64,000 nucleotides of DNA, from positions 11,944,385-12,008,384 of the forward strand of contig JAQFVV010000020.1 in the NCBI GenBank assembly GCA_028023455.1. Reading direction: 5' to 3'. The translations under genes were made by a program, and so were the position numbers. The DNA comes from Epiperipatus broadwayi (taxonomy: Eukaryota; Onychophora; Udeonychophora; Euonychophora; Peripatidae). Below the pieces are notes generated by a model. That model saw nothing but the letters and a program-made list of their open reading frames with translations. It searched no databases and was not told the origin of the DNA. Positions 51,880 through 64,000 of this stretch are shown here, piece by piece; within the stretch, counting starts at the first letter, position 1, and every line of letters begins with the position of its first letter.

Positions 51880-53430
51880 ATGTCATATATATATATTATG
51901 GAAATAATTGTCTATGTGATGGAAGAATATGTTAAAGAACAGGATGCAATTCTGGAGTATTAGATTTGAGTATACCATTAGTATTTCTCATGGTAATACT
52001 TAATTGAGTATCCAAAATTTAGTGTGGAATTTTTTTTCCCAAACAAGAACACAGTATTCATCAGCAGATGCTAGAGCTATAGAAGCTGTTCTTAATAAAA
52101 ATGTATCACATATTAAATACTGACAGTCATCTTTCCAAAAAAATTATTCCCAAAAATTAATTTTGATCTAATCTTAGATAAATGAAGAAAATACATTATG
52201 CTATAATCCGTGGCTAATCCTAAATAGCATGGAGTAGAATTATATTTCAGTCTATTATTGCAAAAAGTTAATTCACATTACAAAATGATTCGTTTTTGTT
52301 TAGATAAAAAATTGAACACATTTTTTTCATTGGATTAGGGATAAAAACCCAATCTTTGAGAAATATTTTCTATCTTTTCATATTTCTATTGAAAAATTTT
52401 ACTATTTCAGAAAAATATCTCTTTTGAGAAATCAACGCAATATCATCCGCATAAATGACCTTGCTGCTTTCTGTTTCAGAAAGATCAGCAATGAATACAT
52501 TAAATAGTTGAGGGAACAGAGCCCTAAAAATATTATCCTGTAAAATTTCGTATTAACTATGATTCATTTAGTATCATTTGACTTTTTCAATTAGAAAACA
52601 TTTTTTTCCATGATAAATAATGATTTTTCTGAATCTGAAAAATTTAAAAACTTTTATAAGATCATTTTTCAAACAGATCTCACCATTTTTTTTTGAAAGC
52701 TTTTTTTTAATGAGTTATCAAAGATAAAACTTGTTCCTAGGTCTAAACTCAGCCTGTTCTATAAATAGATAATTCTCAACTGTTGAAAAAATTCTTGTAA
52801 TATGCTATTTAAAAAAAGTATATAAAGATACCTAATCATATTTGATAATTCTTTTACTATTATTAAGATTTCTATAGTTTTGCTTTAATGGCAAATTTTT
52901 GAAATAGTTTCTGCATAAATAATATTATTAAATAATTTTGCTAACCATGCTTTAACTTTAGGTCATATGATTTTTTTAGAAACTCTTGAAGTATACTATC
53001 TGCTCCTAGAGCCTTTTCTGATTTAAGATGGTCCAAGCCACACTCAACTTCATCAACATCCATGAATTTTATCAGATTGACATTAGTGGAATATTAATGA
53101 AAAGGAAAGACTTGCAATTCTTTCCATAAGATGCTTTTTACTCTTCTATCAATCTTTAGTTTAGATATCTGGTTTATTAAGGTTGACAATCTCATTAGGT
53201 AGTAATAATATATCTTTTATAAAAAGTTTTACCCTCTACTAATCTTTCATTGCAGGTACTAGGTTTTACAATTACATCTTGTAAAGTTTTGCTTTTCCAT
53301 GGCCTCTTTTGACTTTTTACTCCATCATTCAATGATTTTATATGTTGGTCAGAAATTTCTGGATCAATGATAGACAAAAATTGATTATAAAAATCTAATA
53401 GAAGTGTACTTTATGAAATCTATTATTATG
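51880..53430 (-). pseudogene. Jockey-like non-LTR reverse transcriptase (minus)
   Basis: Minus strand, from about 53100: MDVDEVECGLDHLKSEKALG then ADSILQEFLK (RT start, fingers), then near 52520-52370 ALFPQLFNVFIADLSETESS and KVIYADDIALISQ with the catalytic YADD box, then FIPNPMKK. Near 52110-51910 the C-terminal LRTASIALASADEYCVLVW and NxxHTKF..L.LN, typical of Jockey-clade elements. Frameshifts throughout. 53195-53377 is an open stretch of uncertain identity upstream. Confidence 0.8.
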
Positions 53431-53774
53431 AGTTTATTAAACATATTATACCAAGAGAGAACTGGAGAGATTCTGTTAATATTCTTTTCAAGATATCCAA
53501 TATATCAATTCCAGATGGCTTTCAACTATAAGAATGTGGATTTTAAAACTGATTAGAATTATATATTTGCTGTAGTAAGAAATGATTCAGTATCAATAGT
53601 TCAGCAGTTAATGGTAAATCATTTTTGTTGAAACAATACATAAATCAGGAATTAGTTCTGAATAGGATGTACTTCCTTGTTTAGTATTGCAAAGTAAGCA
53701 CATCTTCTTTAAATGCATCTACTCTAAAAGTTATCAATCTAATTATCAGGAGTTTTTTTTTTTCATATGTCATA
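53431..53774. other. AT-rich stretch upstream of LINE
   Basis: May hold the decayed endonuclease end of the Jockey-like element but I cannot recognise it. Confidence 0.4.
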
Positions 53775-53860
53775 GCATCGGCTGGAAGGCGAACCCACAA
53801 CCATCTGCAAACAACTACTTGCTTGCAAGGCTGCTGCGATGACCTCTCGGCTAACAATGC
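53775..53860 (-). repeat. tRNA-derived SINE head (minus), diverged
   Basis: Complement of the SINE at 2.17 and 19.33 kb: GCATCGG/ACAATGC acceptor-like ends, A-box region CCGAGAGGTCA, B box GGTTCGCCTTCC, followed on the minus strand by TATGACATATGAAA and an A-run (53752-53764). Anticodon region and extra arm differ from the other copies. Confidence 0.75.
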
Positions 53861-53869
53861 TTGACAAAT

Positions 53870-55330
53870 AACACTCACATATCTATTTCAGTTGTTTATC
53901 ATTCAAATAAAAGTACTAAACTTTTATAATTAAATAAATGTTCTACATGTTGAGATACATTTAAGACCTTCTAACTATATTACTCTTTTACTCCAATAAA
54001 ACATACAATATTGAGAAGTACTACCAAAACAATACTTTAAAAAAGAAACATGCATACATACACAATCTAAATCACACAGTAATTGAAATTTTAGGCAGAA
54101 TAAAATTCAGAAACTTGTATTATTGAAAAAAAAAAAAAACATTTTATAAATAAAATGAGCAAACTTATCATACTTATTACCAGCATTCTTTATTCATTGA
54201 AAATACACACACACACACACACATATATATATGCATTTATTTCCATATTAAAATATTTTTATTGGTTTACTCTTCAATTGTTTAAACACACTTAAACACT
54301 AACTGTTGCAAGTAATTTTTTTCCAGATGGTAGTTTTCATTCATATCACGTTATGATTCATTATAATTCCAGAATATACTGACCAATCAATTGTTGATTG
54401 TAATTTATTCTCTTCAGTTTATATGTTAGGATTTATTTATTACTGGAATAAAATATATGGCTGGTGTTTTCCAACAAATATGGGACTTTTAACAAAACCA
54501 TTCCACTTACATATTCTCTTTCTTCAAGATTATATTTCAGGCAGCAATACATCCTAAATATAATGTACTTGTAGATATTTTTATTCACAGCTGTCTATAA
54601 CAGTATAATTAAAATTATTGTTTCTCAGTGCCGAGAGTATTTTGGTGATCTGAGTAAATTGATAACTTCTTCACAGCTATTCTTACTCTTTCTTATTCAT
54701 AGTAAGCATGATATTTAGATAACTCTTTATAAATAATAACTAATAAATAATTAAGCTAAACTTTGTCTTTAATTACTTGCTCTTCTATTTATATCATAAT
54801 CAGCTTATCTGTATTTATAAATCAATAGCTTGTTTTCTATACTGTTAAAGGTTTTTTCCTTTTTGTTATTCTAATGTCATGAAATGTTTTTCATTTCTTA
54901 TTTGAATCCAATTAATTTGCGCAGTATAATCTTCCATAATTAAAATTTTATAGGATTTATTTACAATTTGTTCAAATTTACAGAAATTAATTTTGTAATA
55001 TATTTATTGTCTTTTTTAATAAGTTAATATTTTATAAAATCTTACAATATTATTTCATAGTATATTCAGTAATAAATTCTATGAATTCCTATTATGATTT
55101 ATCAATTTCAAAATTTCTTTTAGATATTTTAAATTATATTTTTATTGCTATTAAACTAATTATACACTACATAATAAAATGTGGACCGGCTCTCTTCTTT
55201 TATATATAGCTCAATTATGCAGCATCAATTTTTAATCATGGAATATATTAAAATATAATGTGTTTCCAGTCATGAATCATTCCAATAATCATAAAATAAC
55301 TCCTTCCCTTGATTAAACTTAAAAAATCAA
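53870..55330. other. AT-rich spacer
   Basis: An (AC)n(AT)n microsatellite at about 54205-54231; otherwise nothing recognised. Confidence 0.5.
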
Positions 55331-55336
55331 ATAACC

Positions 55337-55812
55337 TTGTGTGACTATTATAAATTTCAAGGTACATTTGATACAGGTTATAGCCTCTCTTAAAAGTATT
55401 TACATATACTTCCTGTGTGTTTAATAAATAATTACAACGTTCCAATAGTTTATATATTTCCAATATAAAGATCATAATATTAACTCGTAAATCACAAGTT
55501 TTGCAAATGTTAATTTGTAGAGGAAATAGCGGACTTAAACAGTGAAGAGAACAACAACTTCACGCTCCCAAATCAAGATACTTTAGATTGGCCTATATAA
55601 GTGGAAATTTAAGTTAAAGATAAGAAGACCTCTTTTATCTTTACAAAAAGTCAATATCCTGTATTGTGGTTTGAGAGGTCTCTCTATTGGCAAAATAAAG
55701 ATATTGCTTGACTATTATAAATTTCAACGTGCATTTGATACCTGTTATAGCCTGCCTTAAAAGTATTTACATATACTTCCTGTGTACTTAATAAATAATT
55801 ACAGCTTTACAA
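55337..55812. repeat. Spaced direct repeat, about 105 bp
   Basis: 55337-55443 and 55709-55812 share GACTATTATAAATTTCAA, AAAAGTATTTACATATACTT and CTTAATAAATAATTACA-like blocks with scattered mismatches. Spacing is 372 bp. Could be the ends of a small unrecognised element. Confidence 0.7.
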
Positions 55813-56370
55813 TCTGAATTATAATTATTGATACTGATCTATGAAATAATTCATCTTTATTCATCTTTATATGCCTATCAGTTTATAAACAATATTTCTT
55901 CTATTTTATACATTAGTCTAATTTTAATATTTTAGTTACTTCACTTTTATGAGTTTAAGACAACAGTGAAAATTACAACTGCCTCTTTGCTTTTGAATAT
56001 CAATGTTAATTTTATTTACTACTATTTTTTAAATATCTCTTTAATTATTATATCATCTGCATTCATACACTCTTATTTCTGCCACATAGCATATATATAG
56101 GCTATATTTCATTTTTAAATCTTTTTTATCCCTTATATCCTAATATTGCTTTATTCATTTTCAATGTTTTATTTTACTTTATTAGATGTTTTTCCTAAGA
56201 TATTTTATACTATATCATTGCTTGTCTGTTAGACATTATTGTTAAAACTTCAGCTTTTATATAATCAGGTAACAATCAATTAAAACTAACAGTACAAGCT
56301 AAAACCATGCCATCTAGTAATAGTATTTATCTGATACAATGAAACTAAATGATGAACTGCTAAAACCCAC
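55813..56370. other. AT-rich spacer
   Basis: Nothing recognised. Confidence 0.5.
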
Positions 56371-56379
56371 ACCAACAGG

Positions 56380-57330
56380 CACATACATTCAGTGTCACCA
56401 GAAATCTAAACAGAATTATATTATCACTATGGAATCAGCAAAAGAAGTTTGTTCATAGACTAGTGATATGGAAAAAGAAAAGATTTACATAAAACAAACT
56501 CTCATAAAGAATGGTTTTAATATCAGATGTCATTAAGAAAATCTTAGACAACAAAAATATAAAAAGAAAGGCAATTATTGGTACTTTATGTATTTTACAT
56601 ACCAGGAATAGCAGACCAACTAAGGAAAATCTGTAATAAATATAATATCAGAACAGGTTACTAACATCCAAAAAGTGCATCTATGAAACACCATATGATT
56701 GTAGAAGGATGAATATTGGTAAGACTAGCTGCCTCACTGAAAAGCAATTGAAAAAGAACAAACTGATGATTAGAAAAGATAAAACAGATGTGTCTAAAGT
56801 AGCAATGCATATATGTACCAATAAACATTTTGGATTATGAAAATACAACAATATTGGCTAAAGAGAAAAAAGTCAAAGAAGACAATTCAAAGAAGCTGTT
56901 CACTTGAAAATGACAAATAATCCCATAAGTCAAACTAGTGTGATCATACATACTAACTGGAAGCTATTAATTAATGTTGCTCTTAGCAAAAATAGAAAAA
57001 TGTGAACAAACCTCATAGATAAGTATATAAAATTCCTACTGCCTGTTGCTTTTGTCAGAATGGCTCCATTGATTAGGGTGTTACTTTGAAATTTAATATT
57101 CAAGAATCTAAAGGTCCAAATTTGATTCCCAGCTAGTACTGTCACTAATCAGGCCAATAATACCTGAAAAAGAAAGGAATATATACCATTTGAAATGTTG
57201 GGTATATAATCTCTGTGCTATTACTAACAGTTGAATGTAATTGGAAAATGTAAATAAAGTTTAAAATTGTTTTAAAGGCATTCAGTATTTAATGTTTAAT
57301 AATGGAAGTAGTCCAACATATAAGTATTGC
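56380..57330 (+). mobile_element. PLE: connector, GIY-YIG and tRNA-like 3' tail
   Basis: The longest copy of this family. 56430-56560: SAKEVCS, then TSDMEKEKIYIKQTLIKNGF, the connector after RT. 56575-56600: KKGNYWYFMYFTYQE. 56680-56900: GIY-YIG traces (CDCRRMNIGKT, LTEKQLKKNKLMIRKDKTDV, then MHICTNKHF, QRRQFKEAVHLKMTNNPISQ). After the coding end: tRNA-like module with a mutated A box (TGGCTCCATTG, near 57060) and B box (AATTTGATTCC), body, and terminal TAATGGAAGTAGTCC (about 57300-57315). Stops and frameshifts throughout. Confidence 0.85.
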
Positions 57331-59354
57331 TAATATATCTATCTATCTTTATTACCTTGTGGGTTAAATAGATGTTTTCAAGTATTAAAAAATTTTTTTT
57401 ATACTATAATAAATGAATTTTCTTATTAGTACTATTATAATTTAGTTAAATGTTTTAATAGTAAAAGATTAAAGTAATCTAGTTAACTTAATTAGATCTT
57501 AATTATTAAAAAAATAACTTAGATTGTTTAATATTTGCTTGAAAGAATACAATTGATAGTTTGAATCTTAAGAAAAGTCAATTTAGAGTTTGCCATGTTT
57601 GGAGTAAATGTAATAGATAAAGTTATTCCTTGCTGTAGAAAAATGGTTACTTAACTTTTTTAAAATTTTAGTTGTTAATTTTTAAAATAAATAGTTTGAG
57701 AGTAATAGTTTATTAAATACCAGTTTAGGGAAAAGTGTTAAAATTAAAATTGTAAAGTTATTAAATATAACAGACTGGGATAAATGCTAATTTTAATTGG
57801 TTTTAAATGTTAGTCAGTAACTAATTTATTTCACTGTTTTAAAACAATGGCTATATTTAATGTATATGTATGTGTCTGAGTGTTTGGAGCATGCATGTAA
57901 AATACTGAAAGTTAAAAAGATTTATTAAATGTAAATATATTTAAAAAACACATCAAATTCATTTCCAATAATAAAAGCTTTTAATTAGAATAAAGTAAGA
58001 GTTAAATAGAGTGAAAATAGTGTATTTGAATAAAAGAAAGTTTAATTTGAAAATAAATGAATAATTTTATCAGAGTTAAAAAATAATTTATTTAATAATT
58101 TTTATCAAAAAATTTAATTATGTTGTAATTAGCAGTCTAGATAGTCACATGGTGAATCATATGGATTGATAAAGTTCAAGGTCTGATCAATAAAAAAGTT
58201 AAAATTACACTAGTAATTTATGTAATATGACAAAATACTGGGATGGGATTGGTTTGAACACAGAACATGTAGTAGGAAGTCTTGATGTGCGTGGTTGTAT
58301 AAAATATATACACACATTATTATAAATAAGAATCTTAATCTAATCTTATTAATTAATTTCTAACTTTATTTTAGTTTTGACTTAAATTGACTGGTTTCAT
58401 TTAACTTTTTATTTTTTTAAAAAATCAATTTTACAAAGTTTAATTCATTATCATCACCATATTTGAATAAGAGATGAGTTATCCATTGCAATATTACTCC
58501 TAAAGTATATGTTTCAGCTGGCTTATCAAACAATCTATCTTATAAAAGTGTTTATAAAACATCTAGTAAGTGTCAAAAGAAGCAGCAGAAAACAGTGAAC
58601 TTAAGGAAAACTATGTTATTTTATTTTTATATTCAAACATTTGTCAACTTTGAATATTTTGTTATTATAATTATCTTTGATAATTATCTACTCTTTTAAT
58701 TAGTTAGTAATACTGATTTAAATTGCTAAAGAAATTATTTTTTATGCTAAATTAAACCCTAAAAATAATGAACTGCTATTAAAGTATTGAATTGATCAAA
58801 AACCAGGGAGTGCCAATTATTTGAACTTATATTATCAAACCATAATGAAAAATCAAATCTGAAAAATCAGCCTATTAAATGGCTTAAAGGAAAGGTTTAT
58901 TTTATATTTTTATATTAAAATGAATAGTCTAAATGAATAGTCTAAATCAACACAGATATTCATCTCAAGTTCATTTATTTATCTATTTGAATAGTTTTAT
59001 AAATTGGTTACTACTTAAAATATTGCTTTATATTTAGAGAAAAAAAGTAGTTTAAGCTTGCATTGTCATAATTAATATCGCTAAAATGTCAATTCATAAT
59101 ATGAAACTTTATGAAAAATAAAAGATAATTCATATTATCTTTTTCCCATTACTTCTTTGATTTTCATTACCATTAGAAATGCATTATAAAAGAAACTGTC
59201 ATCTCTTGCTATTCATTCTAAATCTTTTAAATTTCATTGTGAACATTTTTAAAGAAATTTTATTGTAAATCTTTATATTTGTGTTTATTCTGTCTTAATA
59301 AAAGACTATCTGTTGCTGTACCATTCAAAGAAAATAATAAAAAAGGACTTGAAC
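57331..59354. other. AT-rich spacer
   Basis: No coding trace recognised. Confidence 0.5.
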
Positions 59355-59357
59355 ACA

Positions 59358-60113
59358 TGAAATAATGGTACTGTTCTATTAGCCAGTATCAGCCACTTGA
59401 TGGCATTATTTATATGCAAAAACACAAATATGTCATTTACACAGATGTCATGCAAAACTCAAGCAAGTAGATACAATTATTTTTCTACTGTAACTAACAG
59501 ATTGCTTTGTCTTCTGCAGTTTGTGTGAGCACACAAACCTATATTTTACCAATGTTAACACTTTGCTATCATACTATTTCAGGGTGGGTGGATTTAAAGT
59601 TTGCAGTACTTTTGCAATCTGCATTCAAAAGTAATTATGGTACAACTTAACTAATATACTATTAAAAAATAATAATTATAAACCCATTACCCCACTTCCA
59701 AACACAACATGTAAGGTGTAAATAATTAGAACAGGTTATGGGAAACCACAATTTCACTGATTTCCTAAAAAAAACCATGGTTCACAAGAACACCTACAAG
59801 AATTAAAATGTCTGACTGTAAAATTTCTCGTAGTTCTATCCAAAGACCTAAAGAAATTGTCAAAGGAATACATTTATTAATCTTAAAAAAACAATAACCA
59901 ATCGAGTTGGAAATTATTAATCATTATTAATAGGTGTGCCATTAATATCCATACACATCTTCTTTCAAAGATAGCTATTGTAATAAATAAATAATTTTTC
60001 TTTTCAACAATTACAAAAAAATGGGGTGGACCCGGTAACATTATATTTCAGTGTTTTTGCATAGCAACAATGTCATCAAGCAGCTGACACTGGGTAATAG
60101 AACAGTACTGAAT
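59358..60113. mobile_element. Inverted-repeat element, about 755 bp
   Basis: 59366-59425 (GGTACTGTTCTATTAGCCAG at its start) matches the complement of 60050-60110 (ending TGGGTAATAGAACAGTACTG). Arms of about 58 bp with roughly ten mismatches. No transposase inside; flanking duplication not evident. Non-autonomous element of unknown family. Confidence 0.7.
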
Positions 60114-62085
60114 AATTTTCCTTACTAAAAAAAAATTATTGATTTCTGAGTTGCAGAAAAGTATTTAATGTGTATATATATATTTGAGTGTATTTAAAAC
60201 TATTTATAGTGACAATTTATGTATTATATAATTAGATATTGTATATTATTCTTAATATTATTTATGATATTACAAATGTATTTATAATGTTGATTTCCAA
60301 AATACAGAATTAGGAAGATGTACAGTAAATGGGTTTATTCTAAGAGTTGGTTTTACTAATATTTTATAGTTTTCTAAATTATTGGTTAAGCATAAATAAT
60401 AGATTGCACCCAGAGATATAATAGCTTTTTATGACTTTATTAGTATTTATACATGAAAGTATTATGAACCTCAGTATGTATAGCTTATAAATCAAACATT
60501 ATTATCATTATGCAATGACAGTTTTGTCAGTGTATACATATAATGTTAGATCTAATGGATGAGTTATGTGCCTTTTGTATGTGCATGTGAGATGTAAGTT
60601 ATTCTTTTATTTATTATTAGTATAAGCTCCATGCCTCATATTAATAATATAATTCATTTTGGCAAATGTTAGATGGATATTATTATATTGCTTTTTATTA
60701 TGCATATAGCCCATCCATGAGTGAGGGTGCAGTTCATTTATTTATTGGCATTTCCTGTACAGAGTTAATGGGTGCTTGTATAAAATTTTGTTAGTTCATA
60801 TTTTTTTTATCCACTTTGCCTAGTATTTCAATATTAGAGTGTATTTTAGTATATTACACATATCTAAAGGCATGTTTATCTTATATTTTATTATTAGTAC
60901 TAATATAATTTTACACGTAAAGAATATTATATGTGCTGAGCATCTGTACTTCTTCACCCCATCATAGGTATCATTAGTATTATATCAATGTGTATTTATC
61001 ATGCATAATATTTATTGCTATATTTTTTAAAAACCTATAAAGTGTCTCCACATTGATTTTTCAAACTTTCTTTGGATCATGAAAAGTATTAAATATCTTA
61101 CTAATGGCCTGAATAAAGGTATATAGTCTGTGGGTATTATGTTTGAGATCAAGACCACATCTGATAGGTGGGAAAACTGTTGGGTAGTGAATATAAGTAT
61201 TATAAACTTTTTAGAAATGATTTTAAGAAAGGTACATCCATGTATAAAGTTTGTTAAAAAGAAGTAATAATGCTTATTGTAAATAAATATTTTTATTATA
61301 TGAATTGTTATATACTGTAAATAAATATTTTATTATTAATTAAATACGTTTTTGTTTCGCTGCCATGACATTATTGGCTAACACATTCGTTTATCAGAAA
61401 ATCTACTTTAATAAAGTTTTCATCATTAATTATTTTAAGAGCACATTTCAATAGCCATATAAAGTTCATTTATCCATTTTGTTTATTAATTATTTTACGT
61501 GCACTTTCAAAAGATATATATTATATTATTTGCTCTATTTCAAATGCTCTTGTTACATAGTTGACAGCATAAAATATACTCTTATTGCCTTCTGCATCAT
61601 GTTTTATAGCTAGTAGAAATGGAATAGTTATATTTAAATAACTTTAGAATACTTAGGAATGTTTTTCAACTTACTAGTCAAGTATTATTGAAGTATTTGA
61701 ATACTTTATTATTATCTGCTTTCATTGCTGCTTTCTTAAATTACTCATATCAAGGATAAAGTTAATATAGAATGTGAATGTTCCATGCATAGCTTAAATA
61801 ATAGCTATTGTATTTTTTAAGAAGTTAAAGTATTACCATTAGCATTTTTGTTCCAAGTGCATTCCAGTCTGAATTTGAATCCTGAGATAATGATATTTTA
61901 AGACCTAAGATAAGATATTTTAAATTAGAAAAAAATCTATATTTTAAATAAGATAAAATATGGTATAATGTAAAAACTTTGTATTTAGTAATTATATTTA
62001 GCCATCATACTCTGGTGTTTCAAAAATCTGTGTTATATGGTGCCTTCCTTTGTGATCTAGCAGCCCATCATCTTGATTGTAAGAT
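60114..62085. other. AT-rich spacer
   Basis: Nothing recognised. Confidence 0.5.
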
Positions 62086-62087
62086 TA

Positions 62088-62089
62088 CA

Positions 62090-62141
<52 letters not shown>

Positions 62142-62310
62142 TGTCAGGATATGTACACAATTATCAACTATTATAGTAATAAATCTTTGGTACAAAACAA
62201 TATTTGTTACTTTGCTGAGCCAGACAATCAATATATGTATCCTTGTCAAAGCATGACTATATAACAAATATTGTGTTGTACCATAATAGTTGATAATTGT
62301 CTATATAATC
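62088..62310. repeat. AT microsatellite and imperfect inverted repeat
   Basis: 62088-62140 is an AT run. ACACAATTATCAACTATTAT (62156-62175) and following sequence to about 62212 recur inverted at about 62265-62302. Confidence 0.8.
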
Positions 62311-62480
62311 TGGTAGAATATGATTCATATAAAAGAGTGGATGGATAGACTTTTTAAAATTAATATCTAGCAATGGATATATCATTTTGGAATCTAAAAA
62401 TAATGGGTAATTTTTACTAATTTATTTAAAAAGATTGTAAACTATTAGGAATTTTAAACTTCTCTCGTGATATTATAATA

Positions 62481-63799
62481 CACCTGGGTCTCTTTTTACG
62501 TGGACTTATTTAACACGATTTTGAAGTTACATGATTCATGTTTCACCAGAAGTCAAACTCCGATAATAAGCTATTACTTTAAATAATAAATTTTGTGCAC
62601 TTACGTTATATTGAAAGTAATAGCACATTATTGGAGTTTGACTTTTGTCTTAGTAATTTCAATATTTTCAGTGCTTTATAATAGTAAGATTTTATGCAAT
62701 AATGAAATTTAAATCATGATTTCCACATTTTATGTATATGCACATTAAATTTTACAAGATTATAGTTAAATTGAGAGAGTGCAAATTTCTCAAGCGCTTA
62801 TGACAATCAACAGCCAATCAAATCTTAAGCACTGGGACAGAGAATTTAATAAGAAAAGAGCGGTTCACTCTCTTCTTTACTTGTCTTTCTATATATCCAA
62901 GCCAGTCCAAAATACTTATATCTGAAAGTGTGAATCTTAAATATCATCACACTTAATTCACTGAGTTCAAATTATAAACATGATTTGTTCAAACATTGTG
63001 CATGTTAATTTTGCATTTTAAATCACATTCTGTTTTTGCTTTTTAATAAAGAACGTAATCAATTATTAATCATTTAGTGTCCACAAGTTTATTTTTAAAA
63101 GGTGAGTGGGCACAATTAAATTTGACAATTAAAAATTAAAATCTGATTTTTAATTGTAATTAACAATTTAAAAATTACTTACGGTGACTTGAAATTAATG
63201 TGATGTGAAATTTGATTTTTAAATGGAATTGAAAATTAAAAAATTAAAGACAAAAATAAGAATTTAATTTTTAGTTGTTAGTTTCATAAACAATTAATAA
63301 ATTCATCATCTCAAAGATTAATTACTAATTACGTTGTCACCAGAAAACCATTGACACAACATGAGTGTGAAGTTGGTTCTAGTTGTATTTCCTCTTGAGA
63401 AGAATCTGATTTTTTACCAGTTTGCAAACGAATGTGTTTTTCAGCAAATAGCGATAATAATTAAAATGTGTATAAAAAAATGTAAATTACTGTACTCTAA
63501 ATTATGCATAAAAATATATTATTTTAAATAAAATTAAATATTATAATTAAAAGTTTGTCTTGTATCAATTTTTTTCAAATTTGAAATTTTTTATTAGTCA
63601 TATTTTATTTTCTTATTTTTTTTTTTTTTTGTGCGAATTTTAAAGTAATTTTATGTTGGTGTTTTGCTTTTACACGAATTTTGAAAAATCACAGACCGCA
63701 TCCCCCCTTTTTCAATGTAAGTTACGTCTATTTTTGCACGATTTCATTTGTGTGCATTTTCTGAGGAACCTATCTATCATGTAAAATGAGACCCAGGTG
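62481..63799. mobile_element. Non-autonomous pogo/Tigger-like DNA element
   Basis: Ends CACCTGGGTCTC (62481) and GAGACCCAGGTG (63788-63799), with TA on both outer sides (62479-62480, 63800-63801), as for Tc1/mariner-superfamily targets. The left subterminal text TTTTTACGTGG...TTTAACACGATTTTG resembles the TTTTACGCGG-type ends of pogo/Tigger elements. 1,319 bp, no transposase recognised. An internal inverted repeat (AGTCAAACTCC near 62553, complement near 62633) is probably a second, nested element. Confidence 0.65.
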
Positions 63800-63807
63800 T
63801 ATATAAA

Positions 63808-64000
63808 ATTAAAAGCATGTGAAGTGCTTGAAAGAGAAGCTATAGAGAGTGCAAAAAAGCGCTTTTGAGGTCATTTGCCATTTGCCTCATATTCACATTA
63901 TCGCTATGAATATAAGGCAAATGGCCTTGAAAGCGCTTAGTGTTTAATATTTTTTGCACTCTCTATAGCTTCTCTTTCAAGGGCTTCACATGCTTTTAAT
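63808..64000. repeat. Hairpin repeat at window end
   Basis: ATTAAAAGCATGTGAAG at 63808 pairs with its complement ending at 64000, and CATTTGCC/GGCAAATG continues the pairing toward the centre. About 90-bp arms with a few mismatches. It starts seven bases beyond the TA of the previous element. The outer edge may lie beyond the window. Confidence 0.85.

Noticed and set aside
62085-62267. Overlapping poly-Ile/Tyr frames near 62.1 kb
   Set aside because: Translations of the AT microsatellite.

Overview
This window looks like repeat-dense, strongly AT-rich nuclear DNA of an animal, most likely an invertebrate. The support is the mix of Penelope-like elements (PLEs) with GIY-YIG endonuclease, RTE-, Jockey- and L1-like non-LTR elements, a Ty3/Gypsy element, a Helitron, a hAT transposase related to ZMYM1-type proteins, tRNA-derived SINEs, and AC/AT and ATT microsatellites. 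I cannot name the species. I found no intact host gene. Every coding trace I can identify is a decayed transposon, and all reading frames of any length carry stops or frameshifts.

Layout. 1-560: part of a repeat with an 81-bp identical direct repeat and a hammerhead ribozyme (family F2). 1.1-2.1 kb: LINE 3' fragment. 2.2 kb: tRNA-type SINE. 2.4-4.7 kb: PLE 3' ends in head-to-head pairs. 5.5-8.3 kb: dead hAT transposase. 8.57-8.89 kb: short element with a type I hammerhead (family F1). 9.6-11.0 kb: second PLE type. 11.1-15.7 kb: L1-like LINE split by an RTE fragment and hairpin repeats. 17.1-18.8 kb: two RTE fragments head to head. 19.3 kb: SINE. 20.5-21.2 kb: PLE. 23.65-23.83 kb: near-perfect 187-bp hairpin. 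23.98-24.29 kb: best plus-strand F1 hammerhead element. 25.3-32.65 kb: Ty3/Gypsy element with both LTRs, carrying a Helitron (29.45-32.01 kb) with both termini recognisable. 34.2-34.9 kb: decayed inverted-repeat element with hammerhead traces. 35-43 kb: very AT-rich and featureless apart from microsatellites. 43.9-44.5 kb: solo LTR with 5-bp target duplication. 45.2-49.0 kb: F1 elements nested in an RTE copy, followed by an RTE copy on the other strand. 49.6 kb: F2 element. 51.1-51.6 kb: two long hairpins. 51.9-53.4 kb: Jockey-like LINE (minus). 56.4-57.3 kb: PLE. 59.4-60.1 kb: inverted-repeat element. 62.5-63.8 kb: TA-flanked pogo/Tigger-like non-autonomous element. 63.8-64.0 kb: hairpin running to the window edge.

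Most interesting pattern: two repeat families carry recognisable type I hammerhead ribozymes (F1 at 8.7, 24.1 and 46.5 kb; F2 at 0.4 kb). A PLE family with GIY-YIG carries a tRNA-like A-box/B-box module in its 3' region and ends in a motif that reads like a hammerhead lacking stem II. Members of all three occur with an inverted piece of their own sequence at the 5' side. F1 and F2 copies have exact target duplications of 10-13 bp. Hammerheads in PLE terminal repeats are known biology. The tRNA-like module in the PLE 3' end and the stem-II-less terminal motif are what I would check first.
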